Below, piece by piece: positions 10,913-24,700 of a stretch of DNA of 64,000 nt. The notes under the pieces are model-generated. The model searched no databases. It was not told where the DNA came from and was given only the letters and a program-made list of their open reading frames with translations. Made by a program: the position numbers and the translations under genes. Each line of letters opens with the position of its first letter. The stretch's first letter is position 1. The DNA is from Tubiluchus corallicola (taxonomy: Eukaryota > Priapulida > Priapulimorpha > Priapulimorphida > Tubiluchidae): contig JAQGDQ010000278.1 in assembly GCA_030141605.1 (NCBI GenBank), forward strand, positions 240,208-304,207, written 5' to 3'.

Positions 10913-13427
10913 ATAATTGTTTTTCTTCTTTGTTTAACACTGGCCGTGGCACCTGAGAAATATTACTAGTGTTGTGTTTGTGGCAGGTGAAATGCAAATG
11001 AGGTGAATGCAGTAATTAACCAGGTAATACGAGAGAGTTTTATCAGCTGAAACTCTTGTGTTTTATCAAGAGGAATTTTCTCTAAAGGTGGGAAAGCAAT
11101 GAATCATCCTGGCCTGTCTACAGCTGTAGCTGATTGCCTGCTGTCAGTTTAGTTGTGCTACAGTGATCTGCATTAAGCGGCAGGCTTCTTGATAAGAGTA
11201 GAAGTGCAGTAAATAAGATTTTAGTGTTTAAAGTAAGGCAATAAAATGAAACATGCGATGTTAAGCAAAAAAGGTGTCAAATGATTGGCGTCGTTAAAAC
11301 GAAATGTCGCTAAGCGGGAGTCGTTAAGCGAGGACTTGCTGTATTGTTTAGTTTTTTTCCAAAATGCCTTGTGTACATTGCTATATACCTGCAATATAGA
11401 CTATTACTGCAGCAAACAAGAGAGAACAATAATTCTTACAAACATAGGCTATTTCTACAACAAGTAAAGCAAAACAATTAAAAATTAATATATTCATATA
11501 TTGGCTCAGGCCTAGAAGCTGAACTTGTAGTAACAGGTCTGATGAATATAGCATTGTTTGTTTCGATTACTCGAATATAGACAGACATAGACATAAATGT
11601 AGATAGTAGATAGACGAATACGTTAGTTTGGCTGGAATTTAGGTTTCGTGTTTCACTTTACTCGCTGACAATTGTTAAAGGTAATAATTGGATTGTTGAC
11701 GTGCTTAATAATAAATAAATAAATAATGGGCTTTATTATAAAGTCACACCATACAATGTGCGAACACATTAAAAAAATAAAAAAGTGTCAAAAGTGTTAA
11801 TTTCCCATTTTGGTCTGTTCTGTGATAAGCTGTTTATTATTTGCCATGAATTTACTTTTTATTATACATTTGCATATATGTTACATGCACGGAGTGCAGC
11901 ACAATTGTTGCAATGTGTTTAATAAAATGTGCATGGTCTACATTATTAGACCTGTGACCATTTCTGTGGCTTATTCCTGTGACCATTTCTTATTATTCTC
12001 AGAGTCTTTTGCTAGTGCAATAGAACAGTTTCAGCGAGTGTTCATGATTCCACGCATATTGCAATCGTTGCAAGTCAGGACGAGGAAGTTATCTATATTC
12101 AAGATGGTCAGAATGTTCCAAATTTTGTAACAATGTATGAGCTGTATAGTTTCGTGTCTTTGGTATAAAGGTAGGCATCCTTAGCTTGTCTACTTTTAGC
12201 TCGTGTGTAGCTTATAGCTACAATGTGTAGTTCATTCTAACATTCTTAACATTGCCCATCAGCCAAAGTCAAAAGCAGTGCCTCATTCATCTCTAACATG
12301 CCCTAATTGATTAATTAATGTAATAAGGACACACAATTGCTACTTACTCGAGCTTTGGGTAGAGAGTGGCGATAGATTTTGGTGGGTCCCTGTTCACAAC
12401 CCAGATGTGCAGAAGTAGAAGTAAACACTAGTATAACAAAAAAAATATGTGGTTAAAAAGTACATGTGAATTAATCATAATTAATAGACTAAATAATTCT
12501 ATTCTACATTTATTATAAGGCCAACAATAAAAATATTTCTGTTTCAGTCTAATTGCATCATGTATTATTGAAAATAGTTTTATTATAATAAACAAAAATA
12601 ATCTTCGGCTTAAAATGAGGCCTAAACATTTTTAAAATTTTGCCTGCAAAATTTTATACATGTGTACATCTTATATAATCGCACAAAAGTGCAGTAGCTC
12701 GCATATGAACTGCACTGTTTAGCACATATATGTAGTAAACTTGTTTTAGCGACTGTGATAAGTACGATTTATTCAGAATATTAAATATTAATGAGGACCA
12801 AATAATTCTAATTTGGAAATAAATTCAAATTAAAGTAAGTAAATGGTTTTGCTGAAAACAAAATTGTTTTTTTTAATTTCTAAAAATTCTTGAGCATTCA
12901 AAAATGATAGTTTGTCATATTATTACTATTTTTACTATTACTAAGTCCAGAATTACTATTTTAATTCAGATGACAACATTGAGTAATTTGCAACTTTCTT
13001 TGTCCATTTAAAGATAAAAATAAAGTACCAAAGTAAAATGAGCATGCAGAACACAAGTACTTATTGCACAACTGTTCATTTATAACTGTGCTGTATAGGT
13101 TGCTGTAAACTCTTCTGGTACTATTGATACATAAAACAAGAACTACACACTGGCCAGTACCCTGCCAAGCTGCTCATGGGTATATCAAAATTTGAGCTCT
13201 GTTAAACTCTTCATATGCTTGCGTAGGTATCAGCAGTTCAGCATTGAAAGCTGCATTCAGTTTCATGAAGAAATGGTGGAGAAGCAGCACTTTTAAATTT
13301 TCGGAGATTATCTCATTCGGGAAAGTTGAGAAAAACTTTGTTACTGCGTCAGTAGTATCCCAGTGTATGTGGCCTACAAGTTTAATCCTGGTCTTTGCAA
13401 CTGCACAACATTCAGTGTAATATACAA

Positions 13428-13782
13428 AAATGTGGCAAATTTTAAAATAAAAACTGAAATTTTAAATTTACTGCTGTGTTCACGCATGAGCTCTTGAATG
13501 TGCACATTACTTACAAACGAACAGTTCTGAACTGAGAGATACAGGATCTGTTTCACATGCAACGCATTTCTGAAATGCAGGTGCTACTACCCATCTAACT
13601 AACGAATGGTGAAATGCATGTAACAGGAAAGAACTAGCTGTGCGAACATGAAATTACTTTTGTGTGGTAATAATTCTTTCATGTAAAACACTCTTTAAAA
13701 AATAGTATGTTCCCTTTCAAAATTTTAAAGACTAGATTGTTTTGACCTACAGTTTAGGATTTGGTCCAGTTTTCTTTTAATA
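13428..13782 (+). repeat. Dispersed repeat family B, copy 2
   Basis: Matches 40600-40912 in the same orientation and 3893-4226 in inverse orientation. Shared blocks include GAAATTTTAAATTTACTGCT, TTCTGAACTGAGAGATACAG and ATTTCTGAAATGCAGG, with GGTCCAGTTTTCTTTTAA at the end. No coding capacity. Confidence 0.7.
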
Positions 13783-14619
13783 CTTTTTGTGAAGTGTGTA
13801 CTCTGTACACTGCGCAAGAAGAACAAGAACAACAACAATGCAAGTAACTACTTAGCATGTTACCGGCCTATGTCCTGGCAAAAAAATCTGCAGAAGTCTG
13901 TGCCTTTTGTATACCAATCATATATTTACTATGCTTGATTTGTGACAGGTTAAGCACCTTGCAGACCCATCGGTTGAGGAATAGTAAGCTTAATTACCCT
14001 CCTAATTAATCAACTAGCCTTTGTCCCCACTCATTCTATTGTCTTTGTCCCCACATATTTTAGTGCTTAACTACGATGCATCACAACAAGCATTGTTGGT
14101 GTGACTATTTTATGTGGGAGGCATTTTTAAATGAAATTCAAAATGGAAAATTGCTACCATGAAACAGAAAAAGTATATAATCAGGCTTGGCTAAAGTTGA
14201 TAACATTTGACATTTATACGACAAACAACAAGCATGAAAAAGAATTGCATGATAATTGCAGTTGTTGGTATTACAAACGTTTAAACATAAGTGTACCATT
14301 GAGCTTTTTTGCAGAGCCACCGCTGGGCTGCTGCATTTGATCTAATTTTGTTTTTTGTGCAGTAATGACCATTTTAGACAAGCATGACAATAGTGAATTG
14401 CGAGGCCTATTAAGTTACACATGGTGTATAATAACACGTGTGTACAATCGCATTTTAATTTAATAAATACTGAAGAAAATTGATGACACTCCCCTGACAT
14501 GTTTAATCAGTTGTGCACTCACTTCAAAACACAAAAGATAAAGGATGCAGATCTGGCATAAAAAGAGTATAGCGAATCTAGACTTTAGTGACTCAAGGCC
14601 TCCTAGAAGTAGAGTTACA

Positions 14620-14700
14620 ATGTATTACAATGCAATGCAATGTCGTGCAGGGCAATGCACATGCGATTTACAATACAATGTAGTAGAATACAATATGATA
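14620..14700. repeat. Imperfect ACAATGC-type simple repeat
   Basis: Runs of TACAATGCAATGCAATG and related TACAATACAATGTAG. A similar patch (ACAATGCAATATATTACAATG) occurs near 63725-63750 at the other end of the window. Confidence 0.5.
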
Positions 14701-17700
14701 AATAACATTGCTAAAATGTAATAGAATAATATGGAGATGTATACCGATCAATCATTTTTAAACAACTTTTCATAGCCTTAATGTGCACATGAGGTGAAGT
14801 TTTCAGCAGTCATCTTTGCTAATTTGAGCAGCAAACCTCTCTGTAGAAACATTTAGGTTAATTTTTAGCATGTGGCTTTATTTACAGCCGCATCTCGTGA
14901 AGCTAGTTATAAGGAGTGAAGCTACTTATGGTTTTTCCAGTGCAGTCTTAGTCTTCTCAAAAATTGCCCATGTAGTGCAAAGAGTCACACCTTATAAATG
15001 TTAAGACATTGAGCTTTGATAAATATCCTCGTAAAAATTGCCTTGATTTCAGGAACACTAAAATTTGTAGGCTTTTTACATTGCACTATTGTGTATAATG
15101 AGCGAGTTAACTTTTCTTATTTTATTTTTTGTAGGTGTGATCGAAAGCAGTTCTAGTCAAGTATTCCATGGCAGAACCATTGCAACTGGATCCTAATAGA
15201 TGATGACATAGCACTCAGCTGATTATGTCGTTGTTTCCATTCTGCACCAGCATTCAGTTTGATTTTGCAACCAAACTTTTAATCAACTGCCATTTACTTT
15301 GATAGGCATAATTTGGTCTTACTGTCTTCTTAATAGCTGTATTTATTATGGCAAGTGATCAGTTTAAAATTTTTTAATACTTATGTGGTGTATTTATTGA
15401 TAATTGTATGTAATTAAGCTACTCATTCCTATGTATATCTAACAGTACTGAGTTGTCGCCCATCATTACATGTTGTTCTGTCTAAACTGGCATTTACCTA
15501 ACTTCGGAAATACGTATGCGTTATCCACCTGCGGAATAAAAAAATCAATAGGAAATAGCTGCAGAAAAAATAACGCATAACACAGCTTTGATAAATGAGT
15601 GCATTGGAAACAATATAAGCCGATTTTATCTTTATCGCACCCACATAACACATACACATTCCCGATGCTAGGTATATGTCACTTAATGCTACAGATAATG
15701 TTCAGTGAATATACCGTGCAGAATTGATGGCATTTCTTTTATAAAAGCCTTATCAGTGACATGGTTTATGATTGTGCTAGCTCTGAAGTTAGCTAGTTAT
15801 CAAATATAACAATTGTAACATTTAAAATTTAACAATTATATTTAATGTTTCAAAAATAAAGCATATTTGCTGGATTAATTATTGGAGTGTATGGAAAAGT
15901 GAACTCATCTGCCCAGCTGCACCAATAATTTCCAAAATTGATTTCTGTTAGTAGGCAAACACCGGCAGTCTGAGAAAACTCTGCTAACATTTATGGATTA
16001 TTGCATCAGCTTTTGTTATGTTACATTCAAACAGAGCAGTAATCCAAGCTCGGCACTGATTTAATTAATATGCTTCCAAGTTAATTCTGGTTAGGTGCAT
16101 GTTACAAATATTTGCACGGAGTAATATTCCTTATTATGTACTGTAAGTTTTTTATATGTAGAATATTAACATATGTAAAATATTAACGCACGTGAGTTAA
16201 TTACTGTCCATAATAATGAAATTATTTTGTTGCTAGAAGATAATAAGATGACTTCGGAATTAAATCATTGTTTTCTGTTAGCTATTTTGTCAAACATAGA
16301 AAAAGCATTTTCATTCTTGAAACGATAAATAGGAAGACAAAAACCATTTCCGTCTTCAGACTGAGTTGGTAAAGTGTTTGTACTGTATGTACATTGGCAC
16401 CGGTCAACCTTATATTTGTGTGTAAAATATTCATTGAAATATTTTGTATTATATATTCATAAAATATTCGTTCTGGAAACTGATTATCAGTGGTTGAAAC
16501 AACTATGACATTGTGTACTCATATAAAGTGTCACGTTACTCTAATGGTGCGTTCAGACTAGCACATTTTTTTGCATGAGCTAATCGTAGCAAGTTTTGAA
16601 CGGCTCGGAGTTTACTTGGTGAGAAAACTCGCTAGTCTGTAAGCACTGAGTTTCAGCTTGTGCTATGCAAGTTACATTTAGTGAAAATTGAATGATGTAT
16701 CATGATGTATGTGCGTGTGTGGAGCTAACTGTATTATAGCAATCCTTAAACTTGGCTTTTATTATACATATTGAATGAAATAGTTAAAATAAACTGCAAA
16801 TACTAAAACAAATTCTGTATTCATGTAAATGCATCTGATACAACAACATACAGTACATACAGTTACACTTTACAAACCTGCAAACTTTTGACTATCAAGT
16901 ACGCAAATCTTTGGACTTACAAAGGCAAAAAAAGATATCAGTTTTATAACGATACAAATAAAATTTGCACAAATGTTAAGTACTTAAATATGACAAAAAT
17001 AAAAATTTAATACCAGTGACATCTATGGTAAACACAAGAAAAAACCAAATAGCAGACTAAAACTGTTAATATTGTCCACTCTCTCATTACGTCACAGACT
17101 TTTGGCGCAGTGAGAATGCTTTTCATGATTTCATACAAAATAGCGGCAACTAACAACAGATGACAAAATATTTCTTCTGCAAGCCACATCGAAAATCTAT
17201 TCTACAACAGTGTGGTACACACCCTTCTGCTATGAAAAAAAAACAAACAAAAACACAGAAAATTTTAACGTATTAACACACTGCTGAAGCAAATGTGGAT
17301 ACTGCACGCAATCAGTATTAAATGTGCAGGCCTCGAGGTTCTCCTACAATCGTGACGTACATGGATGGAGTTAATTTGAAAAGGCTAGTAACAAATTTAT
17401 ATCTCATGAACAGGGCTGGATTATCACCTGTTAGGGCCCTTAGGCTAATGAAATTGTGGTCCCTCAGGTGTAGCTACCTTGTAACTCGCCCACATCCATC
17501 TTGAATATTTTTTGTGATATAAATTTTAGCAACATTTAATTGAATTAAACTTATTGCAAATTATTTAAATAAACTAGAATAGCTGTCTACAAAATTTCGT
17601 GTGTTTAAGGGCACCAAGAACTGCGCACTAAAATACTGAATGTTTATTAAAATTTCCCTTGCTTTTGTACCATGTAGCAAAAGGATATGTGTGCACGCTG

Positions 17701-20700
17701 TATAACAGCAATTGAAAAACAAAATCACGAAACGCTGATTCAGACAAATTTTAGTTACTACACAATTTCAGGTTGAGTAACAAAAGTGCAAACTCAAACC
17801 AGCAATTCACAAAAAGCATGAATCATTTCACTAATAAAGTTTTGTTTACATTAGCTTGCTATAGGTCACAATCATAGCATCTTTCTTAAAAAAATATTGA
17901 TTATGAATTAAAATACGAATAAATGAATATCTTTCACACAAGAACTGATCATGAGTTTAAACAAATAAAAGAAAACAATGTAATCATATTTATGTATATG
18001 TTTAGTTCGTATTACTTAAAATTCTAAAACTTCTGTAAAACAGAATCCTGGGGTGGTTAAAGTATACTGGCATTGAATTTAAGAAATGATAATCATTCCC
18101 TTTTTTGAGGTTTATAACTAAGAGTTATTATGCAGACTTTTTGACTATTCTTTTGTAAGTCTTACCAAGCTACGTCTAGCAACGATTCTTGGTAGAAAAG
18201 AAAAGCTTAAGCTTCACACAATTAAAATTGTTAATTTGCAACTTGGAAATGCAAACCTGCTACATAATAATAATAACAATATCAATATCTGGCAGTTCTA
18301 TACTGTGAATTTGCAAAGGCTGTGCAAAATCAATGAACGAAGTAGGTAGAAGAACAGGTAGAAAATTAACATACCAAAGATATAGGTTAATGTTTCACAA
18401 AGGTGCCATCTTTTGTATAACTTAGTTGCAGTAATATAATTATCATCAATAAAACTGTAAGTGACTGCAATCAGATTACTGCTAAACACCTGTGATGTAA
18501 ATTGCAACTGTGCAATCGAACAATCAAGTGTTAATTCTATGAAAAAGTATAATTCACAATCATCTGAATATAGCATAATCAAAGCTAATAGTTTTCACAA
18601 CTCAATTCTTGCAAATCATTCACTGTTCAGATGTGTTTGCACAAAAAGTAAATATTTTGAAGCATAAAATATTTTAATTTTCAGCAAAATACACTAACTC
18701 AGAAAGAGAAAAGTTTAACCATAAGTAAAACGGTCTTATAAAACCCATTAAGTTGTTATAATGATAAATCTATGTAAATAAAAAGGTAAACAATGATTTA
18801 CATTTGAAAGTCAGCAAAATTTCCATACACTTAGGATTTGAGAAAAAACTTTAGAAGAGCACTTTAATCTTATATTTGATAATGACTATTTCTATGCTTC
18901 CAAAATCCTTGACATCTAAATCTAAGATTTATTCACAATTGTCCTGGTGTTTTTAATCAAATTGTCAAAAAGGTTGCTTAAATTTGCTTAAACAAATCAC
19001 TAACACTTTATAAAAACAGCTCTTTAATTAATGATGAAATAAATCCACGATAACAGGAAATGCGAAATGTGGGACTGAGATGAATTTGAATCCATTAGAT
19101 TTAAACCATTCCTATCTCTAATTTAATCTTAGTCATTTCAGAATTACTCTAGCAATGTCAATATCCTAACACTTGGAAAAGCCGAAATGTTTCATTTGGT
19201 TGGTGAGGTACTGAGCCATGGAGCAAACATTTGGACAATTCCAAACTCTTCCGTATTTCCTTCCCATTGACAGAAGTTTGGTTTCAAAAATTCAACTACT
19301 GTGGGTTCTTCTATCATATAATTTTTTGTTTTGCATGGTTTTGTTGTTAACTACAGTGAAATAAACTAATCTTCTAAAGCTACACACCCTTCAATAAGTA
19401 GAACTTTACTTTATTTCTAACACTTTTATTGTACAGTGTGCGAGTTATTTGGCAAAAGAAATTATCATTCCATGTGCAGTTTGCTCCAATGACTGTCTTT
19501 AGTAATTTATTATAAAATGCCATAAAGCACTTAGCCAATCTGTGAAATATTAATACCAGCAGTACTAGTGTATAATCCCACGTATTATTTGTAACATGAA
19601 AACTGTAAATTATTAGAATGACAATGGCACAAAATGGTCATGCTAAAATTAATCATTCTTAGATTTAACAAGTGTCGCCTTAACTGACAACCTGCAAAAA
19701 AGTTTTGATTGTGTGAAAGAGAATCACGAAAACTTAACTAAATAGAGGCCTACTTATACACTATGCTAGAACGATATTCTTGCACAACACTAATGATACG
19801 TCTTTTATTACCGGGCATAGAACTGTTAAATTACAAGAACTTGCAAAACATAATTCTAATTACAAATTAATAATTATAAATTACGAAAATGCTATTCAAA
19901 TGGGGTAAACTCAAAAAAGTTGTTTTACAACAAATGCGTTAGGTGCACTAACAAATCCACTTTCTGCCTATTTTTGCGACGAACATGTGACCTGATAAAT
20001 AAATTATATCTTTATCCAACATTTATACATTTAGTCAACTTACTGCATATACAATGCACAAACAGCTATGTCCAACAAGGTTTCTATCAATGCAATACAT
20101 GTTCAACCCAAAATGGGTTCATCTCCACAGAGAACTTGAACAAGGTTTCTAAGGCACAATAAATTGATTACAAATAATCATTATTAATACATGTATGCAC
20201 ACAAACATTGCTACTCTAAAGGGTTCACACATCAACTTTATCATATTTACATCTGAAAATAACTTTTGTTTATGTTAACTAATATGGAAGATAACGTGGT
20301 GCAAAGAAAACGACACGTAACAACAAAATTTCGATTAAATTGAATATATTAGCATCACTGTCTCTTAGACCTAAAAGTACAGCAGAGCTCTCCTGGTTTT
20401 TTTTATTGTTCAGTTTATTTATTTTTTGTCGTTGAACATTACTGGTTAATTCAAAAGCTCCTTATATGAATCTGAAAGGTGTTGTACGAATCAGCAGATG
20501 ATAATGAGGGTTAAAGAGAAGTTTCCAAATTTGAACTGACATTGAACTGGGCCACTTATCAACGCAACTTTTCATGCCCGTTTTGTCCCGAATTCAGACA
20601 AGCTACCAAGCCTAAAATTAACTTGTAAGCTACCTGCAGGATTAAAATTGAAAAGTTTTTAAATTCTGAAAAGCTAAATGCTTCAAAATTGTTTTTTTAA

Positions 20701-21778
20701 ATTATATAGTAATACCTCATAGTAATAAGTGATATGTTCAAGATTTTCCTACTAATGATAAAATGACATGTATACCCACTACGCAATACAGTATGTTATA
20801 CAGTAATAATGAATACTGTGCCAAAAACAAGTGAGTCATGTTTCAGCAAGATAGTAAAAACTAAGTACATTCTAATTAGCTGCTGACATTATGAGTTTAA
20901 ATGTAAATTATATACGAAGTTTGGGTTGAGTGGTGCAAAAACCAGTTTCTCTTTTCTCTTGTCACTAAACATTGAATGCATAATTTTCAAACATAATGAT
21001 ATTGCCAAGGTGACAATGTCCAAGATTGCTTACTAGAAACACTAAAAAGTATTACACACTTATTAACAAACCAATGCCAATAAATGTAATGCAATCCACA
21101 GACCGAATGAAGCAAAATTACCCTTGACAATTGTAACACAGGCTAAGACGCAACCAAATCCACACCAGTATTAATGATACAACATCTTTGAAATAGGAAG
21201 CATTTAGAGGTGGGAGACAGATTTATTTACAAATCAAATAGTATTAGCAGCTTAGACATACACCAAGGCATCCCATACAAACAGTTCTAATGCCGTGGTA
21301 TCATGTCTAACACTATGGCTTCCAAACATAAACCCTGGCATAGAAATCAATAATTCCTATAAGTGGTAGTCATAAAACATTAAATGCGTGCCGTGGTGCC
21401 GAACCATGCTGCATCCCAGTCTAGGAGACATGACATTTGAGGAATTCAGTTATGTCTGTTTTACTGCCTAATTGGTAAATGCTTTCAACGAATATTATGA
21501 AGTTATTAAAATGAATTTTTGCCTATCAGACAAAACAGAACATTAGACTTTACTCTTTTCAGTCTTGTACAAAACCCAATTTGATATAATACTGCTTTAG
21601 TGTTGCACCTAATCATTTAGATTAGTCTATTAAACTTGTCATAATTAATACTGCAACCCAGAGTTGTTGATAAGGTCATAGTTTTACGTCCATTATTTCA
21701 TAAGGTCATACAGCACTAGTACCCTTATCAGTAGATATCTAAACAAAATGCAAAGAAGTCGGACATTTTGGGAAGCTG

Positions 21779-24700
21779 CTACTGTAACATCAGCGATTTT
21801 AAATTATCTTGTAATATGGTGTCTTTCACAGCTTGAAAAACAAATTTGATATTTTCTGTATCAACTGCTGTAGTGAAGTAATGAAAGAGAGGCTTGTTTC
21901 TCTCCCTCCTTGCTGAATCAAACATATTTCTGATATATACTTGTACGTCCCGTAGATTATGAGGATCGCCCTCAAAGTCATCAAAGTAGTCTCTGATGCA
22001 GACCCGTTGTACTTTTTCCTCTAGCAAGTCTTGTTTGTTAAGAAATAAGATTACTGACACATTAGCAAAGCACTTGTTATTTACAATTGTTTCAAAAATG
22101 TTTTTCGACTCTACGAGTCGATTCGTGACTCTGTCTTCAAGCAGCACTTGATCAAATTCACTCGAGGCTACTAAAAACAGAATTGAAGTCACTGACTCAA
22201 AGCACTGAAACCATTTCTGTCGTTGCGACCTCTGGCCACCTACGTCAACGAATCGGAACGGAATGCCTTTGATGTTGATCACATATTCCGTCACACCTTT
22301 CGTTGCCTTCCTTGCGTGCAGTATGTCTAATTTTGTAGGCATATAACTCTGAAAGCAAAAGTATTTATGAATAATAAGTGATTTAATGCAAAAAAGGACA
22401 GTTTCTGAAAACTAAGCAAACACAGTGCACAATAAATTAATAATAAAAGTTTCACTATGTCCCACAAGACTAAATGTAAAACAACCTTGCAAATTACCTT
22501 TATAAGAAGTTAAAAATTAAGCTACTAAATTTTCAAGCTACCAAGTTATACCAATGTAGAAATGACAGGTATGAAGAAAAAACAAACTAGTACAATCAAT
22601 TTTAGTTGCCACTCACTTTGGCAGACAGTACATACAAAGCAGCAAAATTATGCTCATCTAGTTTTTTAAGCGCAAGCAAACAATTTATTAATGACTTGAA
22701 AGGCAGACAAATGACAGACATGCTCACTGCGCAGCGTTTACTATGTAAAGCTTATTACTTATGATGATTACTTAACATCAATTCAATACAAATATTATAC
22801 TATAGTAGGCAAAGCCGGCAGATGAGAGAATCCTACTCACACCTACATGTGTAGGTGCTTTCTGTTTTGAATTTTCCACTTGGTAATATTATACATGGCT
22901 ACTATCCAGCAGGCTTCAATACATTTCAGAGGCTAGACAGCTATTTTTATGCCAAAGGAAAGTCAATGATTAGGTGAAAAACTGCATACCGAGAGTGAAG
23001 CACCTCTAACAGAAAAGATGAAAGAACCTCTAATAGAAACAACAGTTGATGTAATTTCTATCCGGATGCGACATAACTACACTTTAGAAACCCAAAAATT
23101 AATCAACCAGATTCATCCGTGGGTTCACTCATCGTACGCTATTACCGCTTACAATCAACAGCAATACCGCTTAGCTGCAGACCTTGATTCTGGCTTCTTA
23201 TAATGAAACAGACTTATTAAGGGAAGTTATGCCATGAAGTAAAAGTCAAAACATTACATTAGGTAATACCTGTGATGTACCAGGTGAAGCTATCTAGCTT
23301 TTTGCCCATAGTTTTCTCTATCTTAACACTAACTAGTTGCATGTCCAAACAAAAAAGTTATCTCTAGCTTGTTCTCTAGCCGTCTGGTGGTGGTAATCTG
23401 GTGATAACGATTATTAAAAATGTGGGCATGAAATAAATAGCGTTTATGTTAAAAGTTTGGGACAATAAACACACACTGCACATAGTAAAAAATCTTTTGC
23501 GACCTCTGCAGTCACGGAAAAACAATATGCTACCCTTATTTTACCAGTTCATGCTGGTCAACTGAAACAGAACACGAGGAAACTTCCTGCTTTCCTACCG
23601 AGAGGGTAAAGTCACAACAGCGAGGATACGGAATTAATTTCACTTGTACAGGTAGCATTCAAAATTAGAGCCAAGCACATACAGCAAGAGACCAACCATC
23701 AAGTAGCAAAATGTGACAAAATGAATGACAGAAAGCATGAACTAAACAAGAATGAACTTAGTGAAGTAAACACGACCTGACCATATCTTTTCTCTAAAAG
23801 CTGAGAGACCTAGTTTGTTTGCTAGGTAAAGAGTTGAAAATTAAGACTGCTATGATTTTAAAGCATACATGGCAACGTAAAACACAGATTATACTCACCG
23901 AAGTAATAATTTTATTATGGAACACACTTACATATGCAACAGCAAAGACAGTAAAAAAGTAAAATAGCTGCTAACGGCAAAGCTCAGCAGTCAGTACTAC
24001 TGTGACCTACAGAGCAGCATTAGCAAATTCATAACAAAAATCACAGTGAAAAACTATAAGCACGTGCTACATCAATTAAAAATCTATAATTGGCACGACA
24101 TCTACTACTTACGGGTTTTCCTATTCTATCGATTTCATCTAGGAAATACTTGATCGAATCCCCCTGCAATAAGAAGAAATTAGTAAATAAAAATAGTCTG
24201 CTTTTAAAAGTGTTCTCTTGGCAGATGATGTTTACATACTATTGATTATTTTAAGCAGGCTGAGGACCATATAATACAGCACGCACGGTACAGTCTTATC
24301 TTTCTGCTGTAAAATTTAACTCTCAAAGCTGGCTAGGAGGATGGCAGTAAACTAGCAAGCTGAAAATACCGGCCGTGTCATATTCCTGGGTCATTAAGTT
24401 TTCTATGCGACACGGAAGGCGGGGCCTTGATAGAAATGAACACAGTTTCAACTCCCCCAATCAGACGTGTGGACCATAAACGGTCTCATCAGTGCACACC
24501 AATGAGTCAATTGCTTAGCATCTCATGTTAGCATAACCACTGTCATCTAGGTAACGTTCGGTTCGGTAATAATTACTAGTTCTGGATTTACAGGGATTTA
24601 TATAACTACACAGCTTAGTTTAAACATAGTTGATATGGTTCAGATTAAACAGCTACATGTATCCTCACCTTACAAGAGAATGTAGAATCAAAAGTGCAGA

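Larger units (their letters stand above)
7915..11341 (-). mobile_element. Tigger/pogo-type DNA transposon, inactive, with nested LINE
   Basis: Terminal inverted repeats pair TAGTAAGTCCTCGCTTAACG at the left end with the reverse complement of CGTTAAGCGAGGACTTGCTG at the right end. The dinucleotide TA, the pogo-superfamily target site, flanks both ends (7913-7914 and 11342-11343). Subterminal motifs such as GTCGTTAA and GTCGCTAA recur at 9093-9120 and 11288-11325. A Tigger-like transposase is encoded on the minus strand inside. Removing the LINE at 7947-9088 plus one copy of its target duplication leaves an element of about 2.3 kb. Confidence 0.9.
11344..21778. other. Gene-poor AT-rich intergenic DNA, including the likely 3' UTR of the G-alpha gene at its right end
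   Basis: No ORF here shows family resemblance or coding character. The longest (11810-12130, 106 codons) looks random. Recognised content is one family B repeat (13428-13782), ACAATGCA-like simple sequence near 14620-14700, and an isolated hAT-like end at 17411 (CAGGGCTGGATTA). A TTTATT (AATAAA on the minus strand) at 21222-21227 is a plausible polyadenylation signal for the G-alpha transcript ending at 21779; others exist further left. Confidence 0.45.

Noticed and set aside
11810-12130. 106-codon plus-strand ORF
   Set aside because: Random-looking composition, no homology recognised, no splice or promoter context.
22833-22858. Short palindrome CACCTACATGTGTAGGTG
   Set aside because: An 8-bp stem is expected by chance in a 64-kb window and nothing around it supports a function.
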